Positions 11,214 to 23,557 are shown, numbered from the stretch's first letter. The stretch: 64,000 bases of DNA from Loripinus fragilis (GCA_964019695.1 OZ026530.1:44935716-44999715), one strand, 5' to 3'. The notes: a model not told the origin generated them from the sequence alone. Translations and numbers: made by a program.

Positions 11214-11940
11214 TTAAATATAATTTATATGCTTGCAAACTTTGGTCCCGAGAATAGGTCCCGGCTTTTATTCCTTCCCCTTAATTTGCAGTTGTATATA
11301 TACATGTATTCAAATAGCAAGAGTTAGTAGACGTCATTTGCTTTTTACCTTGACAAAGTTGACTCGCTTTGTAAGTAGGCTATTTTATATTGTTTACCTT
11401 TCTTTTGTTCAATGTGAACGGTGATAGTAGTGAAACTATGCTGTTCTTGATTGGATTGACGCTTGTCTTCGCACGTTGAAATAAATCCAGTATCGCAAAA
11501 AGTAAGTTAGTATGATCAGGTATTTTCCTAATCACATAGGCTGATAGGCTAGCACTGAATTCAGGGCGATATGATGGATTTGAATTTTATGTTATCATAT
11601 GACGCCCTGATTTTCTGGCTCCCTAACTGAATCCCAATGTTCGCATCGATGCAAATCGCTCAAAATTTCGTCCAAAACCATAATTCCAATTGTTTTATTT
11701 ATCTCTAAAGCCTTATTGCTCCTGTGAATTAGATGTGTCTTCTGACTATAACTGCTAAATTTTGTTACTGACGGGTGGCTCTTTATTGATTAGAACTGTA
11801 AAATCAAATCGTTTGCTTGTTTATTTACCTTTTCAATCCTGTCCCCACGTGTTAATTACTTTAGGTATGTCTATAAGCGGAAGTGAATATATTATACAAT
11901 AGAATATAATAATTGCATTTGGCATACCAGCCGTCAGAGT

Positions 11941-12699
11941 TGGGGTAATTGTAATCTGTAATTACGATTTCTTGTAATCGATTACTTTTTTTCAGTAGTC
12001 ATAAAGTAATCTGTAATCGTGGATTTTATGATAACAAGTAAACGTAATGTAATCGATTACATTGCAAAATAGCCGGTAATCATGATTAATTTGCCAATAA
12101 TTTATGATCACTTGTTTTTTTATACAAAAAAATGAAACTGGTTAAAAAACTGTTGTAAGTTGCATTTCACCCTAGAGACAGATCGCAAAAATGATGTGAA
12201 TGAGTGCGAGTCCAGAAGATATTGAAAAAAGTATAGTGGGCAAAAATCAGAAAATGCCACTCGCATAGACCCACCCATTGCAATGTGCAGGCAATAAAAA
12301 GTGGCACCTTACAAACTGTGAACAGGTTATCAACACCAAGTTAAAATAGAGGCAGAATCTAGAGTGCTTAATATCTTATCTATTCACAAAGCTACACATT
12401 TCATAAAAGTTTTCAAGTTTGGTATGGCGGTGTGCTCTGCTGCAGATTTCAGAGATGAACCTTTCAAATTTGGCCTGTTGAGAGGGTCAAATTAGCCACA
12501 CATGAAGCAAATTTGGAGGGGCTTTTTAGTCTATTCTACTCTTTGCGTGTATCTTGCTCTTTCTGGTAAGAGTCCGGCGTGTATTGATTCCTTTTATTTT
12601 TATAAAACGTTTTCTGATTTCTTCATAACTTGATTAAACACTGATTGTTCTACCCAAACTTTTAAATCCTTGAAGCATGTTATATGTGCAGGAAGGAAG
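11941..12699. other. no gene; TAATCGATTAC-rich stretch
   Basis: This lies between blocks X1 and Y2 and is unique in the window. At 11945-12085 the motif TAATCGATTAC and close variants recur about six times, probably a short dispersed repeat. Nothing else is recognised. Confidence 0.4.
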
Positions 12700-14383
12700 T
12701 TATATTCTAAGTAAGTTATTACTGGGCCCTAGATATTGACATATAGTCACCCCCGATGTAGTGTACATTTACACTTTTCATTGAACACCCTTTTAAATGA
12801 TAAATGAATCAAATATTGTTTGTCTTAAATTTTAGAGAAACTTGTTTAAATGTTCATTACTTCAGTATTAACGGTTTTTTACTTTCCTTTTCAAAAATGC
12901 AAGCATTACTTTTCTATCGTATATACTTCTTGAGTTATTAGATGTTACATGGTAGCCCCATATCACACAAAATGTCCAATGTAATTCTCTATGCCTTGCG
13001 CTGGCTATAGACCCCCTCGCCACAGGGGAAATTGTGTACACTATGCTTTCCAGATACTACATTATATAAGCCACAAAATGAAATATGTTTGTTCTCTTGG
13101 AGTTGCAGCATTAGCGTGTAACATCATGTTACGTACGTTACCCTCAAAATAACATTAAATTTTCCTGATAATGTCTCCAACATGACATATTCACACTTGT
13201 TTGAAGTCTGGCACAGGTTTAAGAATATCTTATAACGCAGTTACATTATTTTAGCATTTAATTTATAAATGTCTTGAAAATTTGCCGTTGTATATGCTAC
13301 TTAGTGTTTCATATGCTAATTCCAAGTATCAGTATGGCAGTTATTGACAATACATGTATTACATCCATCAGTGAACATAGCAGCAAATCTATAAGGCTGC
13401 TATTCAAATGAATTAAAGTTCCGTATTATGGTGTCTTACATTATTTTACATATGCTACTCTCCAAATGCCATTGAACGTTCAAGATAAGGTCTCCAACAC
13501 GAACTGCTTGTACTAATTTGCATGCTGGCACAGGTCCATGTACTTCTTTATACTCTGGCTTATTTGCTGAGAAAGAAACTCAAAACATAAACTTTCTTAA
13601 ACCCTCTTTTCTTTTATAGAGACAACAAATATAGTTAACATAATACTCATAGAAAGTTTGTAACATACAGTTCAATATGTGAGTAACAACTTTAAAGATC
13701 TAAGAAAACCCATCTCGTAGAATTTATAGAGTTGTTTCTTGTCAAGCTAGCAACTCTTATCCAAGGCTGTAAAGACATTTCAAATACAGCTTATTAATCC
13801 TCTATCAGAAGATTCATCTTGCAAGCAATTTTGTAATATGCTAGCACTCTGGTAATGGCACCATTACCTTGTTACAGCCAATTACATATACTACCCATCA
13901 ACATCTTTGATAATTTTAGTAAATGACATGACTTCTGAAAAGTGCAAACCATAAGGTAAGATTTCCAAATTGACTATATCATCCAAGTAAGCTATTTTTG
14001 CATCACAGGTATGGACCTTTAAAACAAATATGCACCCCAAAGTATTACCTATGTTACATTTCTTTCATTATTCCTATATAAATGATTCATGAAACTAATA
14101 TAGTTTGATATTTTTTAAAACGATTTATGCACCTTTTGGAAACTGCAAATATTATGTTTCTATCTTTTATAAGGTTTGATTGAGTTTTGAACATGGTAAC
14201 CCCATATCACGAAAAATGTGAAATATAATTTTGTGGCTCTTTTGTTAGGGTACACTCAAGTTTTCTTACACCAGAGGTACTCGATTTTATTCTCATATAT
14301 TTTCAACACATTTTGTCTATATCTAGAAAGCCTCACTTGTTTTCATGGGAAAGACTTGATAATTCAAGTTTTGTATTAACATC

Positions 14384-15488
14384 CAAGGCTCTCGATCACC
14401 CGATTTTGGGGCCAAAATTTGGCTCCATTCCCAATGCCAAAAAGTATGTTTTTTTCCCAATTCCAGACGAAAAATTCCCAATCTGACCAAGCCTACTTGG
14501 TCCCGACAAACTACAGATGTACCAGTTGAAAATTCTATTAAAAGGGTTTGAAAACATATAAAAGTGTGCTGATTATTAACTTTTTATTCCCTGAACAACG
14601 TTCGACTTCCTTTTTGAACGATCTTTTGCTCGCGCACTTAACAGTGATAACCGTTCGTGGACGTTTTGATTTGCACCCATTTTTAGGAACGCACGAGTTA
14701 CTTCCCTTACCGCTATACGGGAACGAATCAAGATGGATGCGAGGGTGTTTTGTCCGATGTCGTGGCTAATATTGCTGCGGTAAACTGCACATCAATTCTT
14801 TTTTTTGCTTAAACAAACATTAAACTAGGCATTGCTATCATTTGAAGAGAAGTTCATAAGAATTAATGACGATTCAGTCATTTTTATTTCGTTCGTACCC
14901 GGTCAAATTCTACCGATTATTTTCGGCCACAACTTCTTGCTTTGTCGTATGGAAAAAGCGGAACACCTTGGGCCGGATTAAATTATCAATCACTCAATAA
15001 ATACTTTCTACTGCAAAGTTTGCCTCCTAAGTCATAAAGGTTTAGTTTGCACTTCAGAAATTTATTGAGAAAGGGTTCAATTATTAGGCACTAATTCAAA
15101 AAAACATTCAATCATGCAATGTTTTGCCATTTTTGCATTTCAGAAATTCGATGGGACGAGGAATTATTTCTTCTATTTTAAGCTGTATTTTAAAACATTT
15201 AAGTGGGTATTCATTTAATTAGAATGTTCCCACTTAATACCCATGGAGAACATGAGATATATATGAATCCAAAATTGTTCCTGAATAAGTTACTGTCTAT
15301 TTATTATTAAGCTTATTTTATATATAATTTCAAGAAACAATGTAAGATTTACTATTTGAATCAATCTAGCGATGGAAACTTCATACCTACAGACAGTATG
15401 GATTTTCCCAATTTTAGTTGAAACGGCGCTAATTTTCCCAATTCCAAGGGCCCCGGCCCCATTCCCAAAAAGGGGTGTGAGAGCCCTG
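14384..15488. mobile_element. hAT-like non-autonomous element (1.1 kb)
   Basis: It interrupts block Y2 between 'attaacatc' and 'acatcttaatg'. The uninterrupted sequence is in Y1 (about 3640) and Y3 (about 54560). The ends are CAAGGCTCTC and, read inward from the other side, CAGGGCTCTC, close to the CAGGG start usual for hAT elements. The target duplication is ACATC, 5 bp, shorter than the usual 8 bp of hAT. No transposase is visible. A 73-codon frame at 14548 has no recognisable motif. Confidence 0.8.
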
Positions 15489-17177
15489 ACATCTTAATGA
15501 CAGAAAAGCAGATATTGAAGTAAGCTCATGTTCATGCCAATTGAAATAGTCAGTATATGTGAATGGCTATGGTTTTGCGAATCATGTCGTACTGCAGCTT
15601 ATTCACATTTACATAAATAGCACATGTTAGGGCTGAGCGCCTAGAGCAATTTTTGTTTGTTTTCCTACCCTGCTTAGGATGTAGATGAATTAGTGGGGAG
15701 GGGTTCTCTATCAAATTGATAGGAACAACCTTTCTGTGGTACAAACGCATTGGCACATTGGTAATTTAACAATCTGTTAAACAGTGTATGACTGTAGATC
15801 TCTTCCCCCATAATCTGGCCAATGTTGTTGACACTCAGAAGGATCACCTTTTGTTGCATACACCAATGTTGAACAAAACACCAAGGTCATCCTCTGACAG
15901 AATGTTTGTAAGACTTTATAGACTGCTGCTTATATATTGTATATATGTATCAGTGACAAAAACCAACATGCCCTGCCTTTAGTGCCTGGTTCAATACTAG
16001 TTCCATCAGATCATTGAAGGTGTCAGGAAAAGCTATTATGCTATGTAGTATATGACATTACCATTAAAACTATGAGATGTTTTTTTTATATTTTAGCCTC
16101 AATGGGGGGGGGGGGGCAAAAAAAGCTCCTTTATGCACATAGTTCTTTTTGCTGCGGCAGCCCTCCGTTTCTCGTGATTAAACAACAGTTCAAGGTGCAT
16201 CAAAGGACAAGTAAGAATTGACATGTCAATTATAGTTTGTTTTGTGGGAACATACTAGACTGCCCAGTCCTTAAAACAATTTTTCATCCATGTGCCATAT
16301 CATATACTTGTAGCTAGTCTTACTCTGATGGCTCTGTTTTGACCAGTCTATAAAACAATTTTTCATCAATGTGCCATATCATATACTTGTAGCTAGTCTT
16401 ACTCTGAACATACTATTTCAATGCACGAAATTGGCCAGAATATGGGGGAAGAGATCTACAGTCATACACTGTTTAACATCATTGAGGATATGGCAACACA
16501 TAATATGACAAACTAGCCACATTCAGCCTGATGTATGCACAGACTAATCTGGATCTCTGTTGCTAGCATAATGTTTAACGTCATGACTTGAACCATTTTT
16601 AATATCCATACAATTAGCAGTTCAATGATATCACTGAGACTTTAAGGGTGACTTGCTGACAAGCTGACTAATTTAGCATTAGCTATGATTGCAGGTTTTC
16701 AAACCCCAAGCAGAATGAATATGACTGAGTAAACAGACCTAAATGAATATGAAAATTCGATTGCAAACTGTATGTTATGTATTTGTATTAACATGTCCAT
16801 TATGCACATTGCACATGTCTAACTTGTAACGTTTACCTTTTTTAGATTTATGAAGAACATTGAGGCACAGCTTTGCCAATACGCTGCTGAATTTGATAGT
16901 GTTACCATTCGTATAGACTAAAGATTTGAACACCCCTTGGGATTGGCCATATCAAGAGATTGTTAAAGCTATGCTCATGCAGCTTGGTTCAGCAGACATG
17001 ATACAAAAACTTGATCGAGAGCATCTATCTTGAGGACACATGGGCTGGTTCATGCAGCAATAAACGATGTACTTAATCATTTAATCCGACAAGTACTACG
17101 TTTTGTTTCCTCCAGGGTAGAACCTGAAGCTGTATGCTTATTAATCTTGAAGTAAATGTATCACTCAACCAATTGAT

Positions 17178-18227
17178 ATGTATGGCTATTTATCTGCTCA
17201 AACATTGGAGAAGCCATATACGTGTGGCCATTGTGGTGACTGTTTCACTCTGTTAGCTCTTTTGAAGAAACATATGCTTGTTCATACAGAAGAGAAGACA
17301 TATAAATATGACTCTTGCTTTAAAGAGGATACGCTTGTTCATACAGAAGAGAAGACATACAACTATGGATCTTGCTTTAAAGAGGATACGCTTGGCCATA
17401 GGGAAGAGAAGACATATAACTATGAATCTTGCTTTAAAGAGGATACGCTTGTCCATACAGAAGAGAAAACATATAAATATGACTCTTGCTTTAAAGAGCA
17501 TACACTTGTCCATACAGGAGATAGGCGATACAAATGTGACACGTGTGGAAAGTGTTTCAGTGATTCATCTAACTAAAAGGCGCATAAACGTGTTCATACA
17601 GGAGAAAGGCCATATTGCTGTGACATTTGTGGTAAATGTTCTACTACGTCATCAGATTTGAAGAGACATAAACGGATTCACTCAGGAGAAAAGCCGTATA
17701 GCTGTGACATTTGTGGTAAACGTTTTACTCAGTTATCTAACTTGAAGAAACATAAACGGATTCACTCAGGAGAAAAGCCGTATAGCTGTGACATTTGTGG
17801 TAAACGTTTTACTCAGTTATCTAACTTGAAGGCACATGAACGGATTCACTCAGGAGAAAAGCCATATAGCTGTGACATTTGTGGTATATGTTCTACTACG
17901 TCATCAGACTTAAAGAGACATAAACGGATTCACTTGGAGACACATAAGCGTATTCATTCAGGAGAAAGCCAATATAGCTGTGACATTTGTGGTAAATGTT
18001 TTACTCAGTTATCTTCCTTGAAGGCACATGAACGGATTCACTCAGGAGAAAAGCCATTTAGTTGTGACATTTGTGGCAATTGTTTTAATCACCTAACTAC
18101 ATTGAAGACACACAAGCGTATTCATTGAAGGGATAGGCCATATAAATGTGACATTTGTGGTAAACGTTTTACTCAGCCATCTACATTGAAGCGTCATACG
18201 GTTATCCTTACAGGTATAGGCACATAA
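17178..18227 (+). pseudogene. C2H2 zinc-finger gene, copy 2 (broken)
   Basis: Same architecture as the genes at 5425 and 56271: one finger, four collapsed 19-residue units, then a finger array. A TAA at about 17574 replaces a conserved Leu codon (TTG in both paralogues) in the first full finger. A TGA at 18126 replaces a linker Ser codon (TCA). The frame stays open between and after these stops, with about seven recognisable fingers plus the partial-finger scar 'LETHKRIH' shared with copy 3. The last finger is missing: the preceding finger is fused directly to the terminal Gly-x-Gly-Thr, and its last His is Leu. The upstream splice acceptor (ending 17115) is kept. A product, if made, would be a 132-residue stub with one normal finger. 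Confidence 0.85.
17301..17528 (+). repeat. 57-bp collapsed-finger minisatellite, 4 copies
   Basis: Four in-frame 19-codon units, homologous to those at 5548 and 56394. One unit has lost the terminal His-Thr pair (LGHRE). The last unit has His instead of Asp four residues before the final His, restoring a Cys-x3-His-x3-His pattern. Confidence 0.85.
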
Positions 18228-19372
18228 GCTTCTTCTTCACTGGTTAAAATAGCTATAAAACTGTAACATTTCTGGTTAATATTTTACTTGATAAGTTGAA
18301 TTTATGACTGCCACCACTACTTGCGGAAATGGAAGGCATATATCTGTGCCGCCTGTGGTAAATATTTAAAGACACTTTTGGATCGAAAGTACTATGTGAA
18401 TAAACCATGTACCAGTGAAAATTGAGTTAAATGTTTCAAATGGCTTTTGTGTCGCCTGAGAAGCAACAATGACACATAGGGATCATGAATCTTGCGTCGT
18501 CGGCGTCGTCATTGTCGTCCGCGGCGTCACACTTTTGGTTTCCGATCGATAACCCTTAAAAGCTTGCATCAATTTCATTTAAACTTTACAGATGAGACAA
18601 GCATCATAAAATACAGGTCAAGTTCAACAAAGAGGTTAATTCGCTAAATTTTGACTGAGTTATGGCCCGTTCACTTAGATTCCGGCTAAATTGTCAATTT
18701 CTGGTTTCAAATCAATAACATTTATGCAACAATTTCTTTCAAATTTTACAGAAAGGTAGAGCATCAACAAATACATGATAAGTTGGAGTTTGGGGGTCGT
18801 ACGCAAGTTTTTGACTGAGTTATGACCCTTTATGATCCATTTTTGACTTAAATTTAGGCTGATGCAAAAGCTATATTTAATTTATCTTTTTTGCGGAATT
18901 AACTTCACATTCCTCCTAAAATATATATCTGACGCCTTCTCACTATAGGCCATGATTACCTAGTGCCTGTTGGTAAGCATGACAGTGAGTAAAATTTAAC
19001 CCCCAACCCCTTAGGTGGGGGTCAAAGGTCAAATATATGAATTTCGCAACAACTCAGTAAGTTGTCAGTATGCAGCAGCATGGAAGCAAACATTTTGCCC
19101 ACAAGCCCCTCACCCACCCCCTGACTCTGGGCTCAAAATCAGTAGGTCAAAATTCAATTTGTTCAGACTATGGTCATGTTGCATATCAAATTAAAAGGAA
19201 TCACGAATGCAGCAACATGGTAGCAAATGTTTTATGTCTTCCCACAAGCTCTGGAAATCATGTAAAACCTGGAAAATCATCAATAAAAATTCAATGCAAG
19301 GAAAATAATGGAATTTGAAAAAAAACCTGAATAATCATGGTAAAATCATGGAATTTTGCGAAATATTTTGAC

Positions 19373-19459
19373 GAAACCACCAGTAGCCAGAAAACTAGCT
19401 GTCACACACGCACAAAACGTGTTTGTCTGACAGCTAGTTTTCTGGCTACTGGTGGTTTC
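19373..19459. repeat. 87-bp hairpin, copy 2
   Basis: Counterpart of the hairpin at 7765-7849. Its arms match over ~37 bp, slightly better than copy 1, with a loop containing CACGCACAAAACGTG. Confidence 0.75.
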
Positions 19460-19690
19460 AAGTTTTAATTATTTCAATCGCATGTTTATTTGAATACATT
19501 ACTGTTGCTGCATTCCACATTTATACTCAGGGTGGTGAAGATGCCGCTCAAAGGGGAGGTTGGAGGCCATGCATTAAATAGTCATGGAAATTACATTGTT
19601 GAATATGGAAAAACATGGAAAAATCATGGAATTGTGTTTTTGAATTTCTGTGGGAACCCTGTATTTGCCCGCAGAGCCTCCAACAAAAAG

Positions 19691-20157
19691 TACAAGTTCA
19701 TTGAGAGTAGAAATCAATCAATTTTGTGATGGTTAACGCGATACCATGAGAAGTTCTTATGCCATCGACAAAATGTGAGGGATTAAGTTACCCCACCTAC
19801 TTCTGTAAAAGTAGGAGTTGTGTTATTAGGAATATCTTTTCTTGAATACAGAACAACAGACGCCACACTTTTTGCGCTACGAAATGCTTTTTATGCATTG
19901 CTCGCTACAAATAGAGCATAACTTAACTCAATAGGCTTTTTTTTTGCTCCTGTAGTGACAGAATTTATAGTAAAAGTATTAAGAAAAATCGAAAAAAGTT
20001 CCGATTTTGAAAGTTTACCATTTTTCTATTAGTCAACATTTTTCGAAGTTGTAAGTCGCGCAAGCAGTGATCGCATAATAAATTTTAATAAAAATAAAGT
20101 TGGCACCAAATCGTTAATTTGTCAAACCATTATTGTAAATAAGGTCCCTAATTTTCC
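19691..20157. other. no gene recognised
   Basis: AT-rich spacer between Y2 and Z1, absent from the other copy, where Y3 passes almost directly into Z2. A small hairpin (TACTTCTGTAAAAGTAGG) lies near 19798. Confidence 0.4.
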
Positions 20158-20674
20158 TACGTTTTTAACTAGTGTTTTGCTTAAAATTTAAGCCAGTGTA
20201 TAAAACCTACTCATTTTGAGCATGTGCTGCACGTGCACGCCAAGTTCTTTTTCGACAAAAATTAAGCCATCAAGTAGCCGTTTAATTCTAGTTTCCAAAT
20301 ATGTATTATTTTATAGCATTTTATCAACGCATTGTGGAGTTATGAAGCCATGCTAAGAACTTTTCAAACGCCCCTCGTATATATCATCCAATAATCTTGT
20401 GTGAAGTAAGAGTGATGCCGGATTAACGAGATAAAATGAACGTTTCTGCCAATTCAGCCAAAAATTTCATATGCTTAGTTACCAAGTGAACACATAGTTA
20501 AGACCAGTTAGAATGTGTGTGTTTTCAATTTTGTTTGTTAGTACCTCTTTAAACTTGCTGGCCTGGATCAAAAAATGCCTAAGTAACAAACTTTGGATCA
20601 AATCAGGAACCTGTGAGGATGAGACACAGGTCAATAATACTACAAATTTGGAAATTTTCGCTGAAATTTTCGAT

Positions 20675-22831
20675 TCTGAGGTCAACCATAAACGACATTT
20701 TATCAAAATTCCATTCATTAACAAAGGTATTGAGTTTATTGATTTACATAGTATCTTCAAGGATAATTCAGTGATTTCATCTATTCCAAATTACTTTAAT
20801 AATTCTGAAACTCCTATCATTTGTTATAAATATAACAAACCTATAAGGTCTACGATATTTAACTTTAATAAAATTGTAAATGATTTAGATATAGATTCCA
20901 ATACTCCTGCCTCCTGAGATTTTAAAAATTCAAATTATTTATATCCCTCTGCAGGGCATGTTATTACAGGTAATCTAAATGTCATTCCTGACGCTAGAGT
21001 TCGCAATATCATTTCTAAAGGTCCTAAATATAGATTTCCCTCTAATATTGATTTCTCTAAATGTCGTAGAGAGATCGCTGCTTCTTTAAATGACTTCAGT
21101 AATCGATGGTGCAAACGGGAAAATGTTGAACCTGATGCTTTGAAGGAATGGAAGATTAACATTTTTAAAATTATTGATACTCGTATTTCATTTTACTCTC
21201 GTAATACACATCTTTTGCCCCCTAAACCTAAATCATCTTTTCGTCATCTTAAACGAGGTATCCAGGATTTTCATATGAACTATGTTTTGGTTCCAGCAGA
21301 TAAAGCTGCTAACAATGTTGTAGTTGTATGACGATCGTATTATATTAATACTCTTAAGCGTGAGCTTGTTGACACTAATGCTTATAAACTGCAGCCTTCT
21401 TTAAGTGAAAGGGTGATTGTTGATGGGCATGGTTGTCATACAGCCCTACAGTTTGGTGTCAAAGCTAATGAAAATCAAGACAAAGTTCCTACGTTGTACT
21501 GGTTACCTAAACTCCATAAAAAACCCTATAAAGCAAGATTTATTGCAAATTCTAGTTCTTGTACGACTACAGAACTTTCTAAATTGTTAACCTCGTGTCT
21601 TACAGCTGTTAAAAAACATGTTATCAAATATTGTGAAAAAGTATATGAGAGATCCGGTAAAAACCTATTTTGGTCGATTAAAAATTCAGGTGAAATTTTA
21701 GATAAACTTAAAGCTAGAGATTTCAATGCGACCAGTTTGTCTACTTATGATTTTTCTACTCTTTACACTACTTTACCTCATAATTTAATTAAAGATAAAC
21801 TTATTGATCTTATTGAAAGAACCTTCCAGAGAGAAGGCTCTCCTTACCTTGCATGTAGTGACAGAAATGCATTTTTTACTTCAGAAAAACCTAAAAAATA
21901 TCATGCATGGTCGTGTCAAAATGTATGTGATGCGCTGACCTTTTTGTTGGACAACACTTTCATTCGATTTGGCACCAAGCTCTATAGACAAGTAGTTGGG
22001 ATTCCTATGGGCACTAATTGTGCTCCCCTGGTTGCAGATTTATTCCTGTTTTGTTATGAAAGGGACTTTATGATGTCTCTTTCTGATGATAAGCAGGCTG
22101 ATGTTATTGATGCGTTTAACACTACTTCCAGATATTTGGACGATATTTTAAATATTAATAATGTTTATTTTGAAAATATGGTTAGTCAAATATACCCTTC
22201 AGAGCTCCAACTTAATAAAGCCAATGCCTCTGATACCGAAGCCGCATTTTTAGATTTGCATTTGTCAATTTCTAATGGTATTGTTTCTACCAAAATTTAT
22301 GATAAACGTGACGACTTTGATTTTGAAATTGTCAATTTCCCATTTTTAGATGGTGATGTTCCTCGTTCTACATCCTATGGAGTCTATATCTCTCAACTCA
22401 TTCTTTTTGCTAGAGCATCTAGCTATGTTACTGACTTCAACACTCGCAATAAATTGTTAACTCAGAAACTTCTTAAACAGGGCTATCGGTATCATAAACT
22501 TCGCAGAACATTTTCAAAATTTTATAGACGATACTTTGATTTGATTTCTAAATTCCAAGTTGGACTTAAATCTCTCTTGCGCCAAGGACTTTCAGAACCT
22601 GATTTCTATGGTGACTTGGTGTATAAGTTGAAGAAGATTGGTGGCTCTAATAATTTTTCAGCGCAGTTCATTAAAATAATGTCCCATTATAAAAAGATTG
22701 GCTATAACATTAATGTATTGCAACAGACTGCATGCTTGGTTGTCAACCCAATCACAGTTGGCAACTTTGCTTTCCTCTTTAATTGCACGCCGGTGGGTCG
22801 GACTTCAGACTCTATGACGGTTCCGACTTAA
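20675..22831 (+). CDS. Penelope-like reverse transcriptase with two in-frame TGA codons
   Basis: RNA-directed DNA polymerase of a Penelope-like element. About 719 codons lie in a single frame. The only interruptions are TGA at 20915 and TGA at 21329; TAA ends the frame at 22829. Motifs in order are a linker region with the remains of a CxC motif (Ser-TGA-Asp-Phe), VPADKAANNVVVV (just before the second TGA), LPKLHKKPYKARFI, YDFSTLYTTLP with the motif A Asp at 21749, GIPMGTNCAPLVADLF, and YLDD at 22133-22144. All catalytic residues are intact. An ATG at 20513 is in frame, but it lies in sequence shared with block Z2 outside the element, so it is not the native start. Relatives that I recall have Cys where both TGA codons stand. 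That suggests either selenocysteine codons or two Cys-to-stop mutations. Confidence 0.8.
20915..20917 (+). other. in-frame TGA at the CxC motif (candidate Sec codon)
   Basis: It lies in the phrase Pro-Ala-Ser-TGA-Asp-Phe-Lys, 13 codons before the conserved Gly-His-Val. Naiad elements carry a CxC motif here. The first Cys is TGA and the second is Phe in this copy. Confidence 0.5.
21329..21331 (+). other. in-frame TGA after VPADKAANNVVVV (candidate Sec codon)
   Basis: It lies between Val-Val-Val-Val and Arg-Ser-Tyr-Tyr-Ile. I recall Cys at this position in related elements. It is in the same frame as the upstream TGA and the downstream 472-codon frame. Confidence 0.5.
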
Positions 22832-22852
22832 AGACTTATCTATTGATGAGAT

Positions 22853-22891
22853 GGTAGGGGCCTGATGCTTTGGCTGTTTGTCGGGCCCACC
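22853..22891 (+). other. hairpin in retroelement 3' region
   Basis: GGT-A-GGG-G-CC pairs with GG-CCC-ACC around a ~20-nt loop, 22 bases after the stop codon. An ATGA precedes it (22846), but I could not place the AA apical loop and 3' GA of a selenocysteine insertion element, so this is not called a SECIS. Confidence 0.35.
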
Positions 22892-23557
22892 GGGGTTTAC
22901 CTGTTGGATTTCTTTTGCTCCGGTATTCAGTTTAATTTACTGTTGAGTCCTTATCCTTGCTTTATCTCCTTTTTATATCTTGATTTATATGTTTTAGGAG
23001 ATGATGCATTGATAAGTTAGGGGTCTTTCATGCAAACCAAATATCTATGTGTCTTGATCCACATCTGAATTAAGGGTGAGGTTGGCGCCGTTAAACCGGT
23101 TTAAGCCCTCCAGTAAAATATTTTACTGACCGTTCCAAGGCGGTACTTCTTTTGTGGATCTTTTCTGTTTTTGTTCTGTCTTGTGTTTGCTATGTTTTGT
23201 GCGCGTCTGTTTATATGTGCTTCGTGGTCACCTGCTGGGAAAGGGCTGACCTCTTGGCTCTCGTTTGTGGTGTCTTCTGTGAGTTTGTCACTTTCCCATT
23301 GGTATCCTGGGTCAGGTGTGGTACTTGATTGTATCGATTCCTGATCTTTGCAACCTTACTTACTTTTATTTCGACGAAACTAAGCGGATACAGAATTTCG
23401 CTGAAATAATCCCTGAGAAATGGCAAAACTCTTTTTCCTTTACCATGGAGGTAAATCATGCCAAAGTCACGAATTGTTAACGTGGCAAATATGTCTGTTT
23501 ACGATATTCGCCAAAATAAAATTCTCACGTAAACTTTCAAATTTACAGTAGCCATAT

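Larger units (their letters stand above)
8098..11940 (+). repeat. segmental duplication block X, copy 1
   Basis: Matches 41238-42959 plus 51928-54515. The copies differ by the 8.96-kb element inserted in the second one; the intact target CCGG is at 9343-9346. In order the block holds the 3' tail of a transposase-like gene, ~95-bp tandem repeats, ~185-bp tandem repeats and a long inverted repeat. Confidence 0.85.
12700..19690 (+). repeat. segmental duplication block Y, copy 2
   Basis: Colinear with 1940-8097. It differs mainly by a 1.1-kb element inserted at 14384-15488 and by lesions in the zinc-finger gene. Divergence by eye is of the order of 5-10%. It is followed by block Z1, as Y3 is followed by Z2. 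Confidence 0.85.
20673..23363 (+). mobile_element. Naiad-like Penelope retroelement, 5'-truncated
   Basis: About 2.7 kb inserted in a MITE. It contains a reverse transcriptase frame and ~530 bp of 3' untranslated sequence, with a G/C-rich hairpin at 22853-22891. The GIY-YIG endonuclease is not visible at either end. The reading frame stops right after the reverse transcriptase thumb, as expected if the endonuclease was N-terminal (Naiad order) and lost by 5' truncation. Flanks read ATTTTCG (left) and ATTTCG (right), which may be the remains of a target duplication. Confidence 0.65.
20640..23548. mobile_element. TA-flanked MITE split by a retroelement
   Basis: The intact relative is at 58643-58851. 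Its ends are CTGTAAATTCGAAA-like inverted repeats flanked by TA. Here the left end (about 20640-20672) is separated from the remainder (about 23364-23548, ending ...TTTACAG followed by TA) by the Penelope-like element. The left end is diverged (about 24 of 35 positions agree with the consensus end), so the exact breakpoint is uncertain by some tens of bases. Confidence 0.6.

Noticed and set aside
11945..12085. Homeodomain-type binding cluster made of TAATCGATTAC words
   Set aside because: The words overlap in a degenerate repeat that looks like a dispersed element end, and no other regulatory feature is near.
20513..20674. N-terminal extension of the reverse transcriptase from the ATG at 20513
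   Set aside because: The same sequence occurs in block Z2 (58516) without the retroelement, so it belongs to the flank and the MITE end.
22832..23363. SECIS element for the candidate selenocysteine codons
   Set aside because: ATGA words occur (22846 and about 22999), but I could not place the required AA apical loop and 3' GA in a matching stem. It is left open rather than called.
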